From Rostratula benghalensis (lineage: Eukaryota; Chordata; Aves; Charadriiformes; Rostratulidae), in the NCBI GenBank assembly GCA_013399305.1, contig VXAI01000180.1:616020-680019 (forward strand): a stretch of 64,000 nt of DNA, given 5' to 3'. The notes below the pieces were generated by a model. The model was not told the DNA's origin. It saw nothing but the letters and a program-made list of their open reading frames with translations, and made no database searches. The translations under genes were made by a program, and so were the position numbers. Shown one piece after another: positions 1 to 30,369 of the stretch. Numbering within the stretch: the stretch's first letter is position 1; every line of letters starts with the position of its first letter.

Positions 1-10428
<10,428 letters not shown>

Positions 10429-10466
10429 TCAGTTTGCTCCCAGGAAAACCTTTTTATGGAAAACAG
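10429..10466 (+). CDS. ARPP21: ARPP21 38-nt microexon
   Basis: The exon begins TCAGTTTGCTCCCAGG after TTATTTTTCAG and ends AACAG before GTAAAA. It codes SVCSQENLFMEN plus two bases of the next codon, matching the SVCSQESLFVEN segment of mammalian ARPP21. At 38 nt it is a microexon and is not a multiple of three, so skipping it alone would shift the frame. The upstream tract is U-rich, typical of neuronal microexons. Two G-rich runs (10636-10666, 10748-10768) lie downstream in the intron and may influence its use. Confidence 0.93.
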
Positions 10467-12542
10467 GTAAAAAAAATAGCTTGCTTTTTTTTTTTTTTTC
10501 TCTGTGTGTGTTAAACTTAGCTGTTTCTCTTATTATTTTGTCTATCCTAGTTCTGTAGTTGTTTATCCTAATGCAAAGACTGTGGGGCAAATTTGTGATC
10601 CATATTATGCACAGTGTTTTTGTGCTTGAAGAAGCGGGGGGATGAAGGGAGGGGGGGTGGGAAGGGATTGCCTTGCAGTATTGTATATGAGCAGATAAGG
10701 GGCTACTGCTGCTTCCCCAGGACTTTGCATTTTAGTTTAAAAAAGCAGGCGGTGGGAGGGAGGGGGGAGCCCACCTATGATTTAATTTCAAACGACCGAT
10801 CTGTTTGTGGGAGTGCCTTTAGAGTTTTAACTTCTTGCTCTTTAAAAAGCGCTCCAGCGGTGGCTGGGTGAAGGGTATTTGTGAAACCCCACAGGTGTGT
10901 TTGGGTGCTTTAACCTGCTCTCCTGTGGGGCTTGGAGGAGCAGCACTGACTTCACTTGTTGCTTGTGAAGGCTCACACGATCCCCACCCCAGACCTGCTT
11001 TACTGCTGCCTTGGAGTAAGGAAACAGTGATACCTCTGCCAACTGCTGCTTTGCATTACTGCCTGAGAGTCCTCATGGACGTGCTTTTTACTATAATACA
11101 TCTACTTTAAGCAAAGGGAAGAAGGAACTGTGGTTTGGGTCGACAACGTAAGAAGGGTTGGCTCCATAAAAGCCATCAATTAGCTTAACTATGTTGAAAA
11201 TCTTAGAAATTGTGCACCTTTATGGCAAACGAGGATTTTAACCAAAACGCTGGAAATTCAGCTAGTGAGTGTTTGAGTAGTGCTAGCCCAAGTCTCCCCT
11301 GTGCAGTTTTTAAAACTGTTGACCATCCCCTTGAAGAAGGGGAGTTGGTCTTTCCATCCTTACATCTGTCAGATGCATTTATGGGTTAGGCTGTTCCCAT
11401 GGAAAATGACCCTAGGGTAGTGGTACAAACCAGCTTCTCCAATGTGGAAACAAACACTTTTCCTGTAAGTGGAAAGATGAAAGAGCACTCCAGAGGTGAT
11501 GGGCACTGTCCTTAACCATATTCTGAGAGCCAAGGATATTTCCTCAGCTGCTGTTTCTATACCATGACTACAGAGATACGTTTTATCAAAATAAATGGAA
11601 ATTTCAACAGAGGAACCCAAAAAGCAAATGTTCCTGCAAACCTACGTTTCCCTCTCTGGAGAGATTGGGACAATAACCATGATGTAGCTGTTCATGTTCC
11701 CAAGTCAGCGTAGAAGGCTGTCAGACACTGCACTGCTGAGGGTGGGATGGGGAACTTTATGGGATAACCCACAAACTTTCTAGCCAGGCCTCTGCTGGTT
11801 TCTGCATTCAGTCCCACACCTGCGTGCAGGAGAACGCGGCCAGTTCTGATGTTTGCATTGGGTTTGCTTTGCTTGAACCCTTGAGGCCAGCTTTCCTGGT
11901 TGTGAGGATGCAAACCCAAGCGGGGACCAGTAAAAGGCCAGCTTGGAAGCTGGGATTCTCTCACTGCCTGCACCGTTGTTGTCAGGAGAAAGATTTCAGC
12001 TGCCTGCCTCAGGGTGCTTCTTTTTCCTTGCTTCGTGCCTTTCAGTGTTTTGATCAGGAGAAGCACTTCAGCTCCTACTTAGCTTCGTGCACGTGAGCGA
12101 TCTTGTTAATTCGCTGTGTTGAAAGTTAGGTATGTGTTCGAGTGCTTTGCCTTAACCTCAAGCATTGCTCTGAGCTGCAGAGATTTCCAAGCTACTTAAC
12201 AAGTGCTTAAAATTATATATGCAGTATTTTGCTGGCTTGCATTTTTTAATGGTTTTACTAGGTGATATTTTTATGAATTTTCTTTTGGATTTAGATACAT
12301 GGTTCCTTGGCTTCTGAGGATTACCTTGCTTGGTAACAGGAGATGTGAAATGGCCATCAGCCTCCCTGGCTGACATTTCTTCATGTTCAGTTGACTGTGC
12401 ATGGTTATGGGATTGGGGATAGTGGTGGTGGAATTTTAGTCTTGGTTTGTTTTTTTTAAACTGTGAATCAAGTATAGCTGTACTCATCAGATAAATTTGA
12501 ATGACCATGTCTGTTACCATAATCTTTCTTTTCATTTTTCAG
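10467..12542 (+). other. ARPP21: ARPP21 intron (2.1 kb)
   Basis: Unique sequence. The notable content is a T-run at about 10485-10500 and two G-rich blocks at 10636-10666 and 10748-10768. No transposon or open frame of note. It ends with a good pyrimidine tract and a CAGTAG tandem acceptor. Confidence 0.82.
10636..10666 (+). other. Candidate G-quadruplex, sense strand
   Basis: Five runs of three or more G (6, 3, 7, 3 and 3) separated by loops of 1 to 5 bases. The motif would be in the pre-mRNA, about 170 bases downstream of the microexon donor. A second, shorter block of G-runs follows at 10748-10768. Whether it folds is not known from sequence. Confidence 0.6.
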
Positions 12543-12602
12543 TAGGCTGTTGGAAGACGGTAGCATATGCAATGACACCCATAAGAAAAGACAACTGTTT
12601 AG
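12543..12602 (+). CDS. ARPP21: ARPP21 exon (60 nt) with tandem CAGTAG acceptor
   Basis: The exon starts with T after TTTTTCAG and ends AG before GTTTGT, a weak donor. Joined to the microexon it codes SRLLEDGSIC, NDTHKKRQLF and R completed by the next exon. Mammalian ARPP21 has ENSRLLED here, so I chose the proximal AG at 12542. The next AG, three bases on (12545), would delete one Ser (EN-R-LLED). At 60 nt with phase 2 at both ends it can be skipped without a frame shift. The KKRQLFR segment is basic and lies C-terminal to the SUZ domain. Confidence 0.93.
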
Positions 12603-13759
<1,157 letters not shown>

Positions 13760-13835
13760 TAGTACTGTATTGGGTTCACAGTGCTTCTTACTGTGCTGTG
13801 ATAAATGGCTGTACTGGTATTTGGTGAATATGATG

Positions 13836-13906
13836 TATCACAGAACAATTTGGGTTGGAAGGGGGACCTTCAGAGATCTAGTCCAACCCCCTCACGGTTG
13901 GACAAG
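13836..13906 (-). mobile_element. CR1 LINE 3'-end fragment
   Basis: Reads TCACAGAACAATTTGGGTTG then GAAGGGGGACCTT and GATCTAGTCCAACCCC, the reverse complement of the typical CR1 3' UTR end (GGGTTGGACTAGATGATC...TTCCAACCC...ATTCTGTGA). About 70 bases remain. It sits 82 bases after the exon 13525-13754 donor. Confidence 0.8.
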
Positions 13907-15008
13907 ATGGTGAGTTGTGGTTGTATTTCCTGTGCATAGCAGATGCACGTGTTCATCTATGTGTGCTAGTATCTGGGCAGCTGGTCTTGAGTTTTTAGGA
14001 ATCAAGAAGAGAACCTGTTGCCTGAGGTTTGCAAATCACAGGCGAGGCAGGCAGAGTGTGCACACGTCCTATTTGAGGGTCTGCAACTCATAGCCTGAAA
14101 AAGGTAGCGCTCCTTTCGGACATAGCACAAATCTTACCCTTTTAAATCTTTTTGAATCAGGAAGATTTAAATGCCATATATCTGATGAGAAGTCCAAGAA
14201 CATTTTGTTGTTGTTGCTAAAATGCAGAGCGTCTGTGCGTTGGAGTAGAGCCTGTCCCTTGCTGCTGGCAGCTGAGGCAGCGTGCTGTGGTGGGAGCAGG
14301 CAGAAGTGATGGATTCACAGAGATCTCACAATCTCTCCATCTCTTGTTTAGTTCCCATGAAATGAAAGCACCATTTAAGGAGACCACAAACCTGGTGGGA
14401 ATTCTGCATTTACTTGCATTAACTTCCCAGGTACATTAACATAGGAGTGAGTCACAGGGTCCAGACCTAAGTCATTTCGAGCCATGCCATTAAGCTACTC
14501 TATTATATTTTGGTGTAAAAGTGCATAATAAATAATGAGCTCATCAGATGATTCCATCATTTTGGTTCATTTGATAAATACACTGCAGGACAAGTGGTAA
14601 TCAATACTTAGCACTTAGTGCTCTTTCAGCTTGAGAGTGTTTTATGGACAATGCTTAATTTAAACCCAGTTTATCAAACCTGGTCTGGTGAGATTTCACT
14701 CCTATTCCCAAAAATTCTGTGGTCGCCTTTGCTGTTATTCGGGATGCTGGGGAATGGTGTTTTCAGAATTAATTGAGAAAAGCTTTGGCTGGGTAACGAC
14801 ATTCTGGACCTCCAGATCTTGAACATAGTTTAAAATTTTATTATATTTCACAGCTGTGAAGGAACCCAGCTGGTTAGGAAGCCCCTTCTTTCAAACCCTG
14901 CTGGTCATAAAGCTGCTGCGAGCTTTTGGAATATCCCAGCTCTTCTTAATGCATCTTCTTCATGTTTCTTTTGAGAGCCTGTCAAACAGTTGGTTTATTA
15001 CAATAAGA

Positions 15009-15057
15009 TTCATAGATTTATAGAATATCTCAAGTTGGAAGGGACCCATAAGGATCC
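15009..15057 (-). mobile_element. CR1 LINE 3'-end fragment
   Basis: TTCATAGATTTATAGAATAT then CTCAAGTTGGAAGGGACCCAT matches the reversed CR1 3' terminus, including remnants of its terminal TCATAGAAT repeats. Only about 50 bases remain. Confidence 0.7.
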
Positions 15058-15694
15058 CTTCTTGCTAAGATTCTCCTTCAGTTCTACTTCGTCCTTACAT
15101 ATGTGAAATCCTATGGAATTAAGACAAGAATTTGACTTTGAAAATTAGTACAGTGTAATTGCTTACTTGTGGCTTGTTCCTGAGCATGAGTGTATGAACA
15201 TGGCAAAAATACATGTGCATGTAGTTTTGAAGCTACTCTCTCCTGTATTTTTTATTTGTATAAAGGCTGAATAGACAGGCACAGCCGTTCACCTTGAGTA
15301 GAGTGCAGTTAAAAGTGTTTCTCTGCAGCATTGTATCACAGGGGTACAGAACATTTAAAATGGTGTCAGGGAAATCCAGTTCGTAGGGTTCAGACAGCTA
15401 ATTGCCAGACAGTAATACTTTTAAGTAGCCTTTTTAGTGTTAAAATCAAGCATATTAGAAGGTGCAGTTAGAAAATGCATTAAAGGAGAGATCTCTGAAG
15501 CATGCCAATACTTGTAAAGGCATCTGCGCTCCATATGCACCAAACCCAAGCTCTTATAAGAAGTTTTTAAAACATCACTGATATTAAAATTCCATGTTCT
15601 TTGCAGAGTGATTGCATATTGTAAGTGCTTTGACTTTTCTTTTTTTTTAAGCAAAGAGTTTAAATTGGAAAGCTATTTGAGGCACAGACAGAGT

Positions 15695-15708
15695 GGGGGG
15701 GGGGGGGG
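15695..15708. repeat. (G)14 homopolymer
   Basis: Fourteen consecutive G bases on the + strand, deep in an intron; a likely site of sequencing length error. Confidence 0.95.
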
Positions 15709-18700
15709 AAAGAAACAAAATAAAAGGAAGAGGTGGGGAAAAAGAGCAAGGTCAGATGGCAAAACAAACTTATGCCTTCAAGGCCAAGACACAAAATCCA
15801 ATTGTCAGTCAGCCTGGTGAAAGTCATAGGAAATAATATCTGAGTCTCTATTCTGATCCTTCTCTCTGAAATATTGTGGAAGGGCGTTAAAGCAGAAAGG
15901 AATGACTGTTCAAAACCTGATGGGAACTGCACCTTGATAAAGTATTCTTCCTTCACCAGAAAGTGCTGAGCACATTCGTACAGCTGTCAGAGCCCTGGCG
16001 TGCTGTTTGCAGGAGTTCTCCAAGGTGCATTAAGGCACCAAGTGCCTTTTTATTGGGCATGGTTTGCATTAGCTCTTCATTACTCTGTATTCTATTCGTA
16101 GGCTGTGCTGGCTGTTCCATAGCTCAGTACACATTTAAAGCTTAATTGTGTTGTTATTTGAAGGGATTTGGTTTGTTTTCTGTTGTCTTTACACCTCTGT
16201 AATCCTATTTTGATAGGATTCAGTGCAGTAGCTACAGACATTAGGCACACTGCCCCAGTAGAGCCTGAAGAGCCACCAGTCCTGTCCCAGTTCTCCCCTG
16301 CAGAAAGTGCTGGTCTGTTCCCTGAAGCACCTTATGATTCACAGTGATAAATTTAAATCATTTTTGTCTTGTGTGTAGTATTGTATGAGATGAGTCTGCA
16401 GTCATCAGTTGGTCAAAATGTCCTTCATTGGCTAAATGATGAAAAATATTTGTGACTGCTTTAAATGTGAAAGCTATTCTACAGATATGATGGTCACCCA
16501 GAAGCGTTGTCAATGCTCTTCTTGATCATGGGAATATTAAAACTTTCTGGATTTCAACAGATGGCTCGCAGCTGCCTTTGAGAATATGTACAGTGATGCA
16601 ATATTGGCATTGCCAGCCTCATTTTTAGTCTTGTCACCAAAATTAAGTGTTCTGCCCTTAACTTCTGGTAAATCAGTAATTAATGGTACTTAGCAGATAA
16701 ACAGAAACTGAAACACAGAAAAAAAAAAAAAGTTAGCCACCTCATAGACAAAGCCAGATCAGAGAACATTTTGTTTTCTGTGGTAGTGTCCAGTAGTGTC
16801 GATTGGCCTTAGACGTAAATTGTGTTCACAAGCATGGAAATTGGAGCTTAGCAAAGGAATTACCTAACTTCATCCTTGCACACTTCACAAAAGGGGCGGT
16901 TTGAAACCCATTACAGGGGTATCTTACTGGTTTTGATGGTTCTTTTCATGCACCTGTTGAGTGTTTTAGAAAGGCACCCGAAAAGCACAGACTGTATATT
17001 GCAAATAACTTTTTCTTCCCTGTTACTCCGGAGCCCGGTAGATACAGACAGAGATGTTGAGCTGTAATTTAACATTGAGGGGGGAGTTGATAATTTAACG
17101 AATTGCAATCAGAATGCATTCGTACAATGTAGGAACTGATAAAAAATGTAGGTTACTTTAGATTTCCAGTAATACAGTGGACTTTCCAGGATTGTAGAGT
17201 GCTAAGTGAAACAGATGTCCCTGTAGGCATCAAAGGTGTACCTGTCCACTCTTTAGCACACCCATGAAGAGAAAATCTAGTTCATCAACTGTCATGGTAT
17301 TTTCACTGACACATTACAAGAGGTTTTTACATACATTATCAGGAGGGAAGCCAAGATGTATTTTAAGGAAATGTCCCCCGTGTATCGATTTAAGTACTTG
17401 TTGGAAGACTTAAAAGATGTTAACTATTGCATCTTTAGCTTCTCTCAATGCATTTTCCATTCAGTGGAATACACATCTGTTGGAGTATGTTTCTTTCTTT
17501 CCCCCCTCCACCCCCATTTAGAAAACACTGGCTGCAGTGGGGTATCAGCTGTGTTGACACAGATCTGTAGGGATCAGTAACTTCCTTGATGGGGCTCTAA
17601 GTAATCAGAGCCACAGTCTAATCTCTCCCATTAGTTGTTCATTGCTGATCCTGTTGGGTTAAAACAGTTATACAGCAGGCATTTCAATAGGTTAATTTTT
17701 TTTAACTTTATATTATTTTTTTAAGTGTCCTGAAAATTGTAGTTTTTGCTCTTAGTTTTGGAACTGGACTTCTGCTCCTTTACAATTTCCTTTAATCTGG
17801 CATTAGCCTGCTGGATCTGGTGAATCCAAGAGAAACTGTAGAAAAGTTGGTACGTGGGTAATAAATCACAAACCAACTGCTTCCAGTCATAATCTTCCCG
17901 CCAACCAACTCTGCTGAAACATACATCTTATTTTTAGAAGTGCACCTTGCAGAGGAATAATCGTGTTCCAGTGAGCACATAGCATTACAATTAAAAAAAA
18001 CCCAACCTAACTACATTGTAATAGACAGAAATGCAAGTGACTGACAAAAGTGGCAAATAAATATGCCTAAAGCAAGTGACTATATCCAAGACAAAAATAC
18101 TTCCAGAGGTGATCAGCTCCCTCCTGTCCTTGAAAAATTGACCATCTGGAGCAAGTAATGGGTACCTCTTGAGAGCCCAGCTGTCAAGAAAGGAAAAATT
18201 TACCTCGAGCTTGGGAGGGGAGGTGAACAGAGATGTTCAAAGTCAGCAAATACTGAATGCTGACTCAAAATAAGTGGAGTGACACATGTTGCATTGCTCA
18301 GGAATGCTCAGAATATTGGAAAATCCATGCTCTCCCACCACAAACCCACTGAGCTCTCACGACTTTGTGGTGATTTCTCTGGCTCTTTCTTTTACCACTC
18401 TTTGAACTGCTTTATCTCTCAGAATACTTAAAAAATATATTAATGGAAAGTCATGAGAATATGAAGGTTATGACTCTGTCAACTGTGAAGGAGCAAGAAA
18501 ATTATAGAAGAATCTAGAAGACTTAGCCATCAATACACACTGAAAGAAAAAAAAAAGAGGTGGGTTTGTGTAATGGGGGCAAAAATCTCATTTAGTCAAA
18601 GTTCTTTTCAGAGGTCTTTAGCAAGACATGTCTTAATGTGAATCTGAATGAAGTCAGATAGTTCTTGTTGGGGTTTTTTCATTTCCTACAGTACTGAATT

Positions 18701-21000
18701 CATTATATGGTGATTTCTTCCTCCAAATTTAGACACCATGAAAACAGTTATCAGAGCTACAAAGACAGGATTAATTGGTGTTAATTTCCAAACATTAGTG
18801 TTAGAATTTCCTTGGCCTAATATGCCTAGACTTAAAAATGATAGGAAATAAGTTGTAGTGACGGACAAAAATAATTTAAACATCTTTCTTCTACAGGAGA
18901 AACGGGGAAAAAGTTGGTTAAGCAGTGATTTCTAGATTTTTGTTTGTTTGTTTGTTTTTAATGTTCAGAAACTTGCTAAAATGGTTTGGTGTCTTATTCG
19001 TGCTCTTTCAAAATCACCACCTTGTTCCTACTGCCATAGGAGAGCAGATCTCTGATCTTTCTAAAGCAGATATTTCAAAGCTGTCACCTTGGCTAACCTG
19101 GGGCAATAGCTCCAGAGGGGTTTTTTTTCCACTGCTTCTCCCCACCATCTGACTGAGAACGTCCAAACTGATTGCAGTCCTTTGGATTTTAACATTCAGG
19201 AGATGATAAAGATCAATCTGTGATAAAAACAACTGACAGAGGGGGAAAGGAAAAAAACAATTGACTCTAAGAGCTGCCATCTTCATTTAGGCTAACGGCG
19301 TTTCTTCAGAATAGCATGAAATGGGGAGAAAGAAGTCCAAACGCAGGCTTGATACTACTTACATCCTTAGAAATAATGGGAGGTTTGTAAAATCTCGTCA
19401 CCACTCCAGCATCTCCAAATGGCTTTCTAACCCACTGAATTCAATAGGTGATGGAAAAGAGTAGAAAGTAAAGCAAGAACTCAAAGAAGTGCCATGAAGC
19501 ACAAGCAGAAGAGCCAGGGAGATGCAGGAAAGGCCCTGGTAACTGTTGTAGAAGGAAGATTAAACTCCAGCAGTTATATTTACATTTGTGAGGAAGGTGC
19601 CAGATACGTCTTGCAGCTTAATGAGGATGACCTCCAGGAATATCTCTGCAATTTGTAAAACCACTGAAATGATCCAATAAATAAAACTATGCCTGCAGGA
19701 ATAATCTTTCTAAATTTCCAGCCTCAGTCTACAAGAAGGGGAAGAAAATAGCAACTAATACAACCTTAAAGTGTATCTATAGGATTCAAAGATGTCTTCT
19801 GAAATCTTTTACTGCTTTCTTGATTAGATCCTGGAAGAAGGAGATTTAGGATCCTGCTTATGGCAAATAGTGCACAGCTCGTAAAGAGGACTGTCTCTCT
19901 AGTAGCTGCCGTATGAATGAAGCTTTTTTGACAAAGCTGGATAAAAACGTGTTCTACACAGCAATCTGTGGAAAGATCCTCCATTAAGTCACAGGATGCT
20001 GGTGTGATTTCTTCAGAGGAAACCTGTTTCGCTCTAATTCTGAGGAAATAAATGAATTCTGATATGAGTTTGACTGAAAACAAATTGAGGTTCTAAGCAT
20101 ATCCCAGATAGGAAGGGATGTGATTTGCCCTCTCAGAAAGAAGTTTGCAAAAACCAACACCTGAGTTCAGTCTTTTTCCTTCAGTGTATACCTGCAGGAG
20201 GGCAGTAAGGAGGTTAATAATTAATGCAAGATGCATAGACAGTGCAGGGGAGTGAAATGAAAGAACTTGCAGTTACAAAATACTTCAGGGAGGAAGCATC
20301 CCTATTGAGATTTGCTTTTGCATCTCCCTTTTATTCGCCTTAACACCCTGCTTTAAGGCAGTTATCACCTGAGCCTTACACTCTCAGAGATTCTTCTCGG
20401 TTTTATGTGAAGCAAACTGAAGTCTCATCCAGGTAAAATCACTGAAGTTTGCAAAAGATATTTGGGTATTAAAATAACACCTGTCCCCATCCTTCCGGGC
20501 GCAAATGTGTTTTAGCACATGTGATTTATTCTGATTGATGAATTTTAATAGGCTAGGTGCTGACAAACCAAAGTGGCAAAAGTCTTAGGTAGCTTTAAGT
20601 TAATACACATATGACACAGCTGCTTTGTTACTTGACTGAGAACTCAGTTGCTGGGGTTTTTTTTCCCTTACAGGAAAGTGTTAGGTGGTTTTTTTGGGCT
20701 GTGTGGGGTTTTTGTTTCTTTTTCATTTACACACCCCATGTTTAGTTTTTTACACCTTATAAATCACTACTTGGGCATGATAAATACATGCTGAGCGTTT
20801 TGTCTTCTGCTTGATAAAATTATTTCCTGGCTGGGGGAAGCTGGATGTTGTGGGAGGAAAGTGGTCTTTGGAATTGGAGAAATACCAAGGGACAACTGAG
20901 CTCAGTAGGGGATGGAAACCCCAGGGTTGGCAGCTGGGCATGGGCTAGTGCTTGCCTTTGCAGTCAGTGAAGGCTGTCCTCACCTATGTGTCGTGTCTGA

Positions 21001-27588
<6,588 letters not shown>

Positions 27589-27693
27589 CCTGTTCAGGCA
27601 ATGCAGCCATCTTCTCAGTCAGTCCAATATCCAGCAGTTTCTTATCCTCCCCAGCATCTCCTGCCAGTCTCTCCAACGCAGCAGTTTTCTGTG
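27589..27693 (+). CDS. ARPP21: ARPP21 in-frame cassette exon (35 codons)
   Basis: The 105-nt exon, phase 0 at both ends, is bounded by TATTTTGCAG and GTATTA, a weak donor. It codes PVQAMQPSSQ, SVQYPAVSYP, PQHLLPVSPT and QQFSV. The same segment is present in some mammalian ARPP21 isoforms between VTQ and RDD and absent from others, so it is probably an alternative exon here too. The peptide is rich in Gln, Pro, Ser and Tyr and continues the disordered tail. A GCATG motif (possible RBFOX site) is 53 bases past the donor, at 27746-27750, and an AU-rich ATTTATTTATT stretch is just after it. Confidence 0.92.
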
Positions 27694-30096
27694 GTATTAA
27701 AGATTTTTATTTATTTATTCTTTCCCTTGGAAGTTGGGTGTGTGAGCATGAGTATGCCTGAGAGCCTCTGGGGGGCACGGCAAGTGAGACCCCCATCTAA
27801 ATCCCCCTTTGCCTTAACACTTTTGGTACTGACAGGCATTTTGTAAGAGTGTTCCCACTCATTCCAGTTATCTAACCTGGGGGATGATATTAAGGAGCAG
27901 GGCTCTACCTGGTAAGCAGAGCCTCCAGAAGAATGTGCCTGAGGATGAGAGCTTTTGTCTCCCCACTTTATGTCAGGGGAAATTAAATTGCTAACTTGGG
28001 CATTTCAGGTTTGTGTTACTCCTCTTTTATGTCCACAAAGACTAAGAGACCTCTAGAAATTGTTGAGTTTTATTTGATATTTTATCAGTATACTAAGTCC
28101 ACGGCCTGGATTTATTCCCTGATGATACCAGAAGCACTTGCAAAACAGAGCAGCAGCTGCAGAAGGTGTGGTACACTGTGCATCATGACAAAGCACCGAT
28201 GGACATGCATAATAAAAATAAATAGAGTGCTCTTCTGGAGTCGGAATCTGGCTCGGTGCTTACAGGGCTAAGATTACACTTCACTGTAAAACGAAGCTGA
28301 CATTTTAAGAAGCACTACAAGATTTTTATTTTTTTTTCTTTTGTTTTTCTCTCTTGCTCTGGTAATCTTGTTTATGACTGATTTTATTTTTTTTCCCCAA
28401 GGTAGAGTTGTCACATAGTTATAGTAAGTGAGGGAAACTAAGCTGAACGGATCCTTGAAGCTAAAATAATGTTATTAATGCCTGATAGATGAGCAGTACT
28501 ATTTAAAGGACAATAAAAAATGTCCTGTGCTTAGCAGAAGTTGCATGTCTCAGCGCTAATTCTCTTGAAAAATTGTCTTGTGGGCAGTTCAATTTGTTCT
28601 AGCAATAGTCATAGTAAGGCTGATGTTTTTAGTGGCTAATTTAATAGTTAAACTTCACCTGAATTATTGTCTTCAGTGTACATTAGAGTATGCATATACT
28701 GATAAACTACAGGGGTTTGAAGCCCTTGGTCTGTCCTGTGCATATTTGGAGACAGTCCAGGCTCAGTGGAGTTCCTTGCAGGATACATTTGCAGTCATTC
28801 CCCATTCAGGTGATGAATATCCTAGCGTTTTAACAAAACGACTTCAGACGTGCAACTTAATGTGCCTTGGTGCTACTGTTAATAGACATTACTTTCTTAC
28901 ACCACCAGAAGATGTGCCAAGAGCATTTAAAACATTGGCCCATGGTAGCCGCTGTCAGAGCGGGAGGGTGCATCTCTCTGCAGGCTCTGGCAGTGCTTTC
29001 CACCAACAAACACACTTATTACTTTTTTTCTGTTTTGAAGTTCCTGCCAATAAATATGCTGTGCAGGATGGTTTTGGAGAGTGAACACCACGGGGATGCA
29101 AAGAAAATTGAAGAGGCTTCTTTTAAAAAAATAGCATAGATGTTTTAAGTGAAGAGCATTTTTGATTCCCTCTCCGTGAGGGAGTATAAAGAAAGGACCA
29201 TAATCTGCATAGTGGCAGAGGATGGAGTTTTATGATGGATTTATTGTCATATAGAGTGCATTTTAATGTTGAGTATTTAAAAATCTTATGATATGGGCAC
29301 AAATGAAAATACAGAGAATCGTATTTCTAAATTTTCCACCTTCACAGAACAAACTTGAGAGCATTGATTATTATGGATCTTTTTGCCAGACTGAACAGAT
29401 ACTGTTTAGAATCCTTTTATCGTTACCAGCATGTAACGACACTTAGGTACATTGACTTTATTTGGTAAGTTCATCCTACCACAGATCTATTTTTTTTCCC
29501 ACTCCAGTCAAATAAAGTACTTGTTTCTTTCCACCACTGAATAAAAACCCTTGAAATAGCAACTGAAAGGTTAGCGTTTTGTGTACTTTCTCTATGTTTA
29601 CAACCTTGGATTTTCAAAACAATCCAAAAAGGAAACAGTCTGCACCTGAATCTTACTGAATTCCTCTTGGGAATGTTTTGAAAAACAGCTGAAATTACTA
29701 GCATGTGCTTGGTACCCATAACATTATTTTTATGCCATTTATATTTAAAATGTCTTCTTTTGAACACTGTAAAGTTCACTAGTCATTTTGGAATAAAAGG
29801 CTAGGGGTGGGGGGGAGAGCAGGGTAAAAGCCAAAATAATTGGCTTTTATGCCAAGTGATGCCATCATTCACCTTGCTGTCTGGAAGTCTTTTGTCAAAA
29901 CATTTATAGAGATTTTTGGTTTAATTGCCTCCATTATTGTAGCTATCCATACAAAGTTTGGCACATATTTCAGCCCCTCCTCCCGCTCCCCACACGCACA
30001 CACGCTCCGGTTTGAACCTATTTGGTGTTGCTAATTTGCCTGTCGGCTGCAGACATTCGTCTCTACATAATTTCCTACTGCCTTTTGCCCCCGCAG
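27694..30096 (+). other. ARPP21: ARPP21 intron (2.4 kb)
   Basis: Unique AT-rich sequence. An open frame of 168 codons at 28578-29084 has no recognisable domain and is probably chance. No transposon fragment recognised. It ends in a CTTTTGCCCCCGCAG acceptor. Confidence 0.8.
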
Positions 30097-30369
30097 CGCG
30101 ATGACATGACAACGCAGTTTAACCAGATGAGCTTAAGTCGTCAATCATCAGGAGACAACCCCGAATCGCCTTCTGGTCCTGTCTACCCGTCGCCCATCCT
30201 GCAGCAGCCTGCCCAGCAGACGGGTTATATTATGGCTTCCCCAAGCCAGCAGCTTCCCCCGGGAGGCTTTACAGGTTCAGGACCACCAGTATCCCAGCAA
30301 GTGCTGCAGCCCCCGCCGCCGCCGCCGCCCCCCCAGGGCTTTGTGCAACAACCACCGCCGCCTGCTCAG
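30097..30369 (+). CDS. ARPP21: ARPP21 exon, Gln/Pro-rich tail with polyproline run
   Basis: The largest exon in the window, 273 nt and 91 codons, phase 0 at both ends, between CCCCCGCAG and GTAGGC. It codes RDDMTTQFNQ, MSLSRQSSGD, NPESPSGPVY, PSPILQQPAQ, QTGYIMASPS, QQLPPGGFTG, SGPPVSQQVL, then eight prolines in QPPPPPPPPQ, then GFVQQPPPPAQ. TQFNQMSLSRQSSG and GSGPPVSQQVLQP match mammalian ARPP21. The proline run, made of CCG and CCC codons, looks longer than in the human protein as I recall it. Polyproline stretches like this often bind SH3, WW or EVH1 domains, but no partner can be read from sequence. Confidence 0.96.

Noticed and set aside
28578..29084. 168-codon sense open frame in an intron
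   Set aside because: No recognisable homology and no fitting splice sites in the ARPP21 phase; treated as chance.
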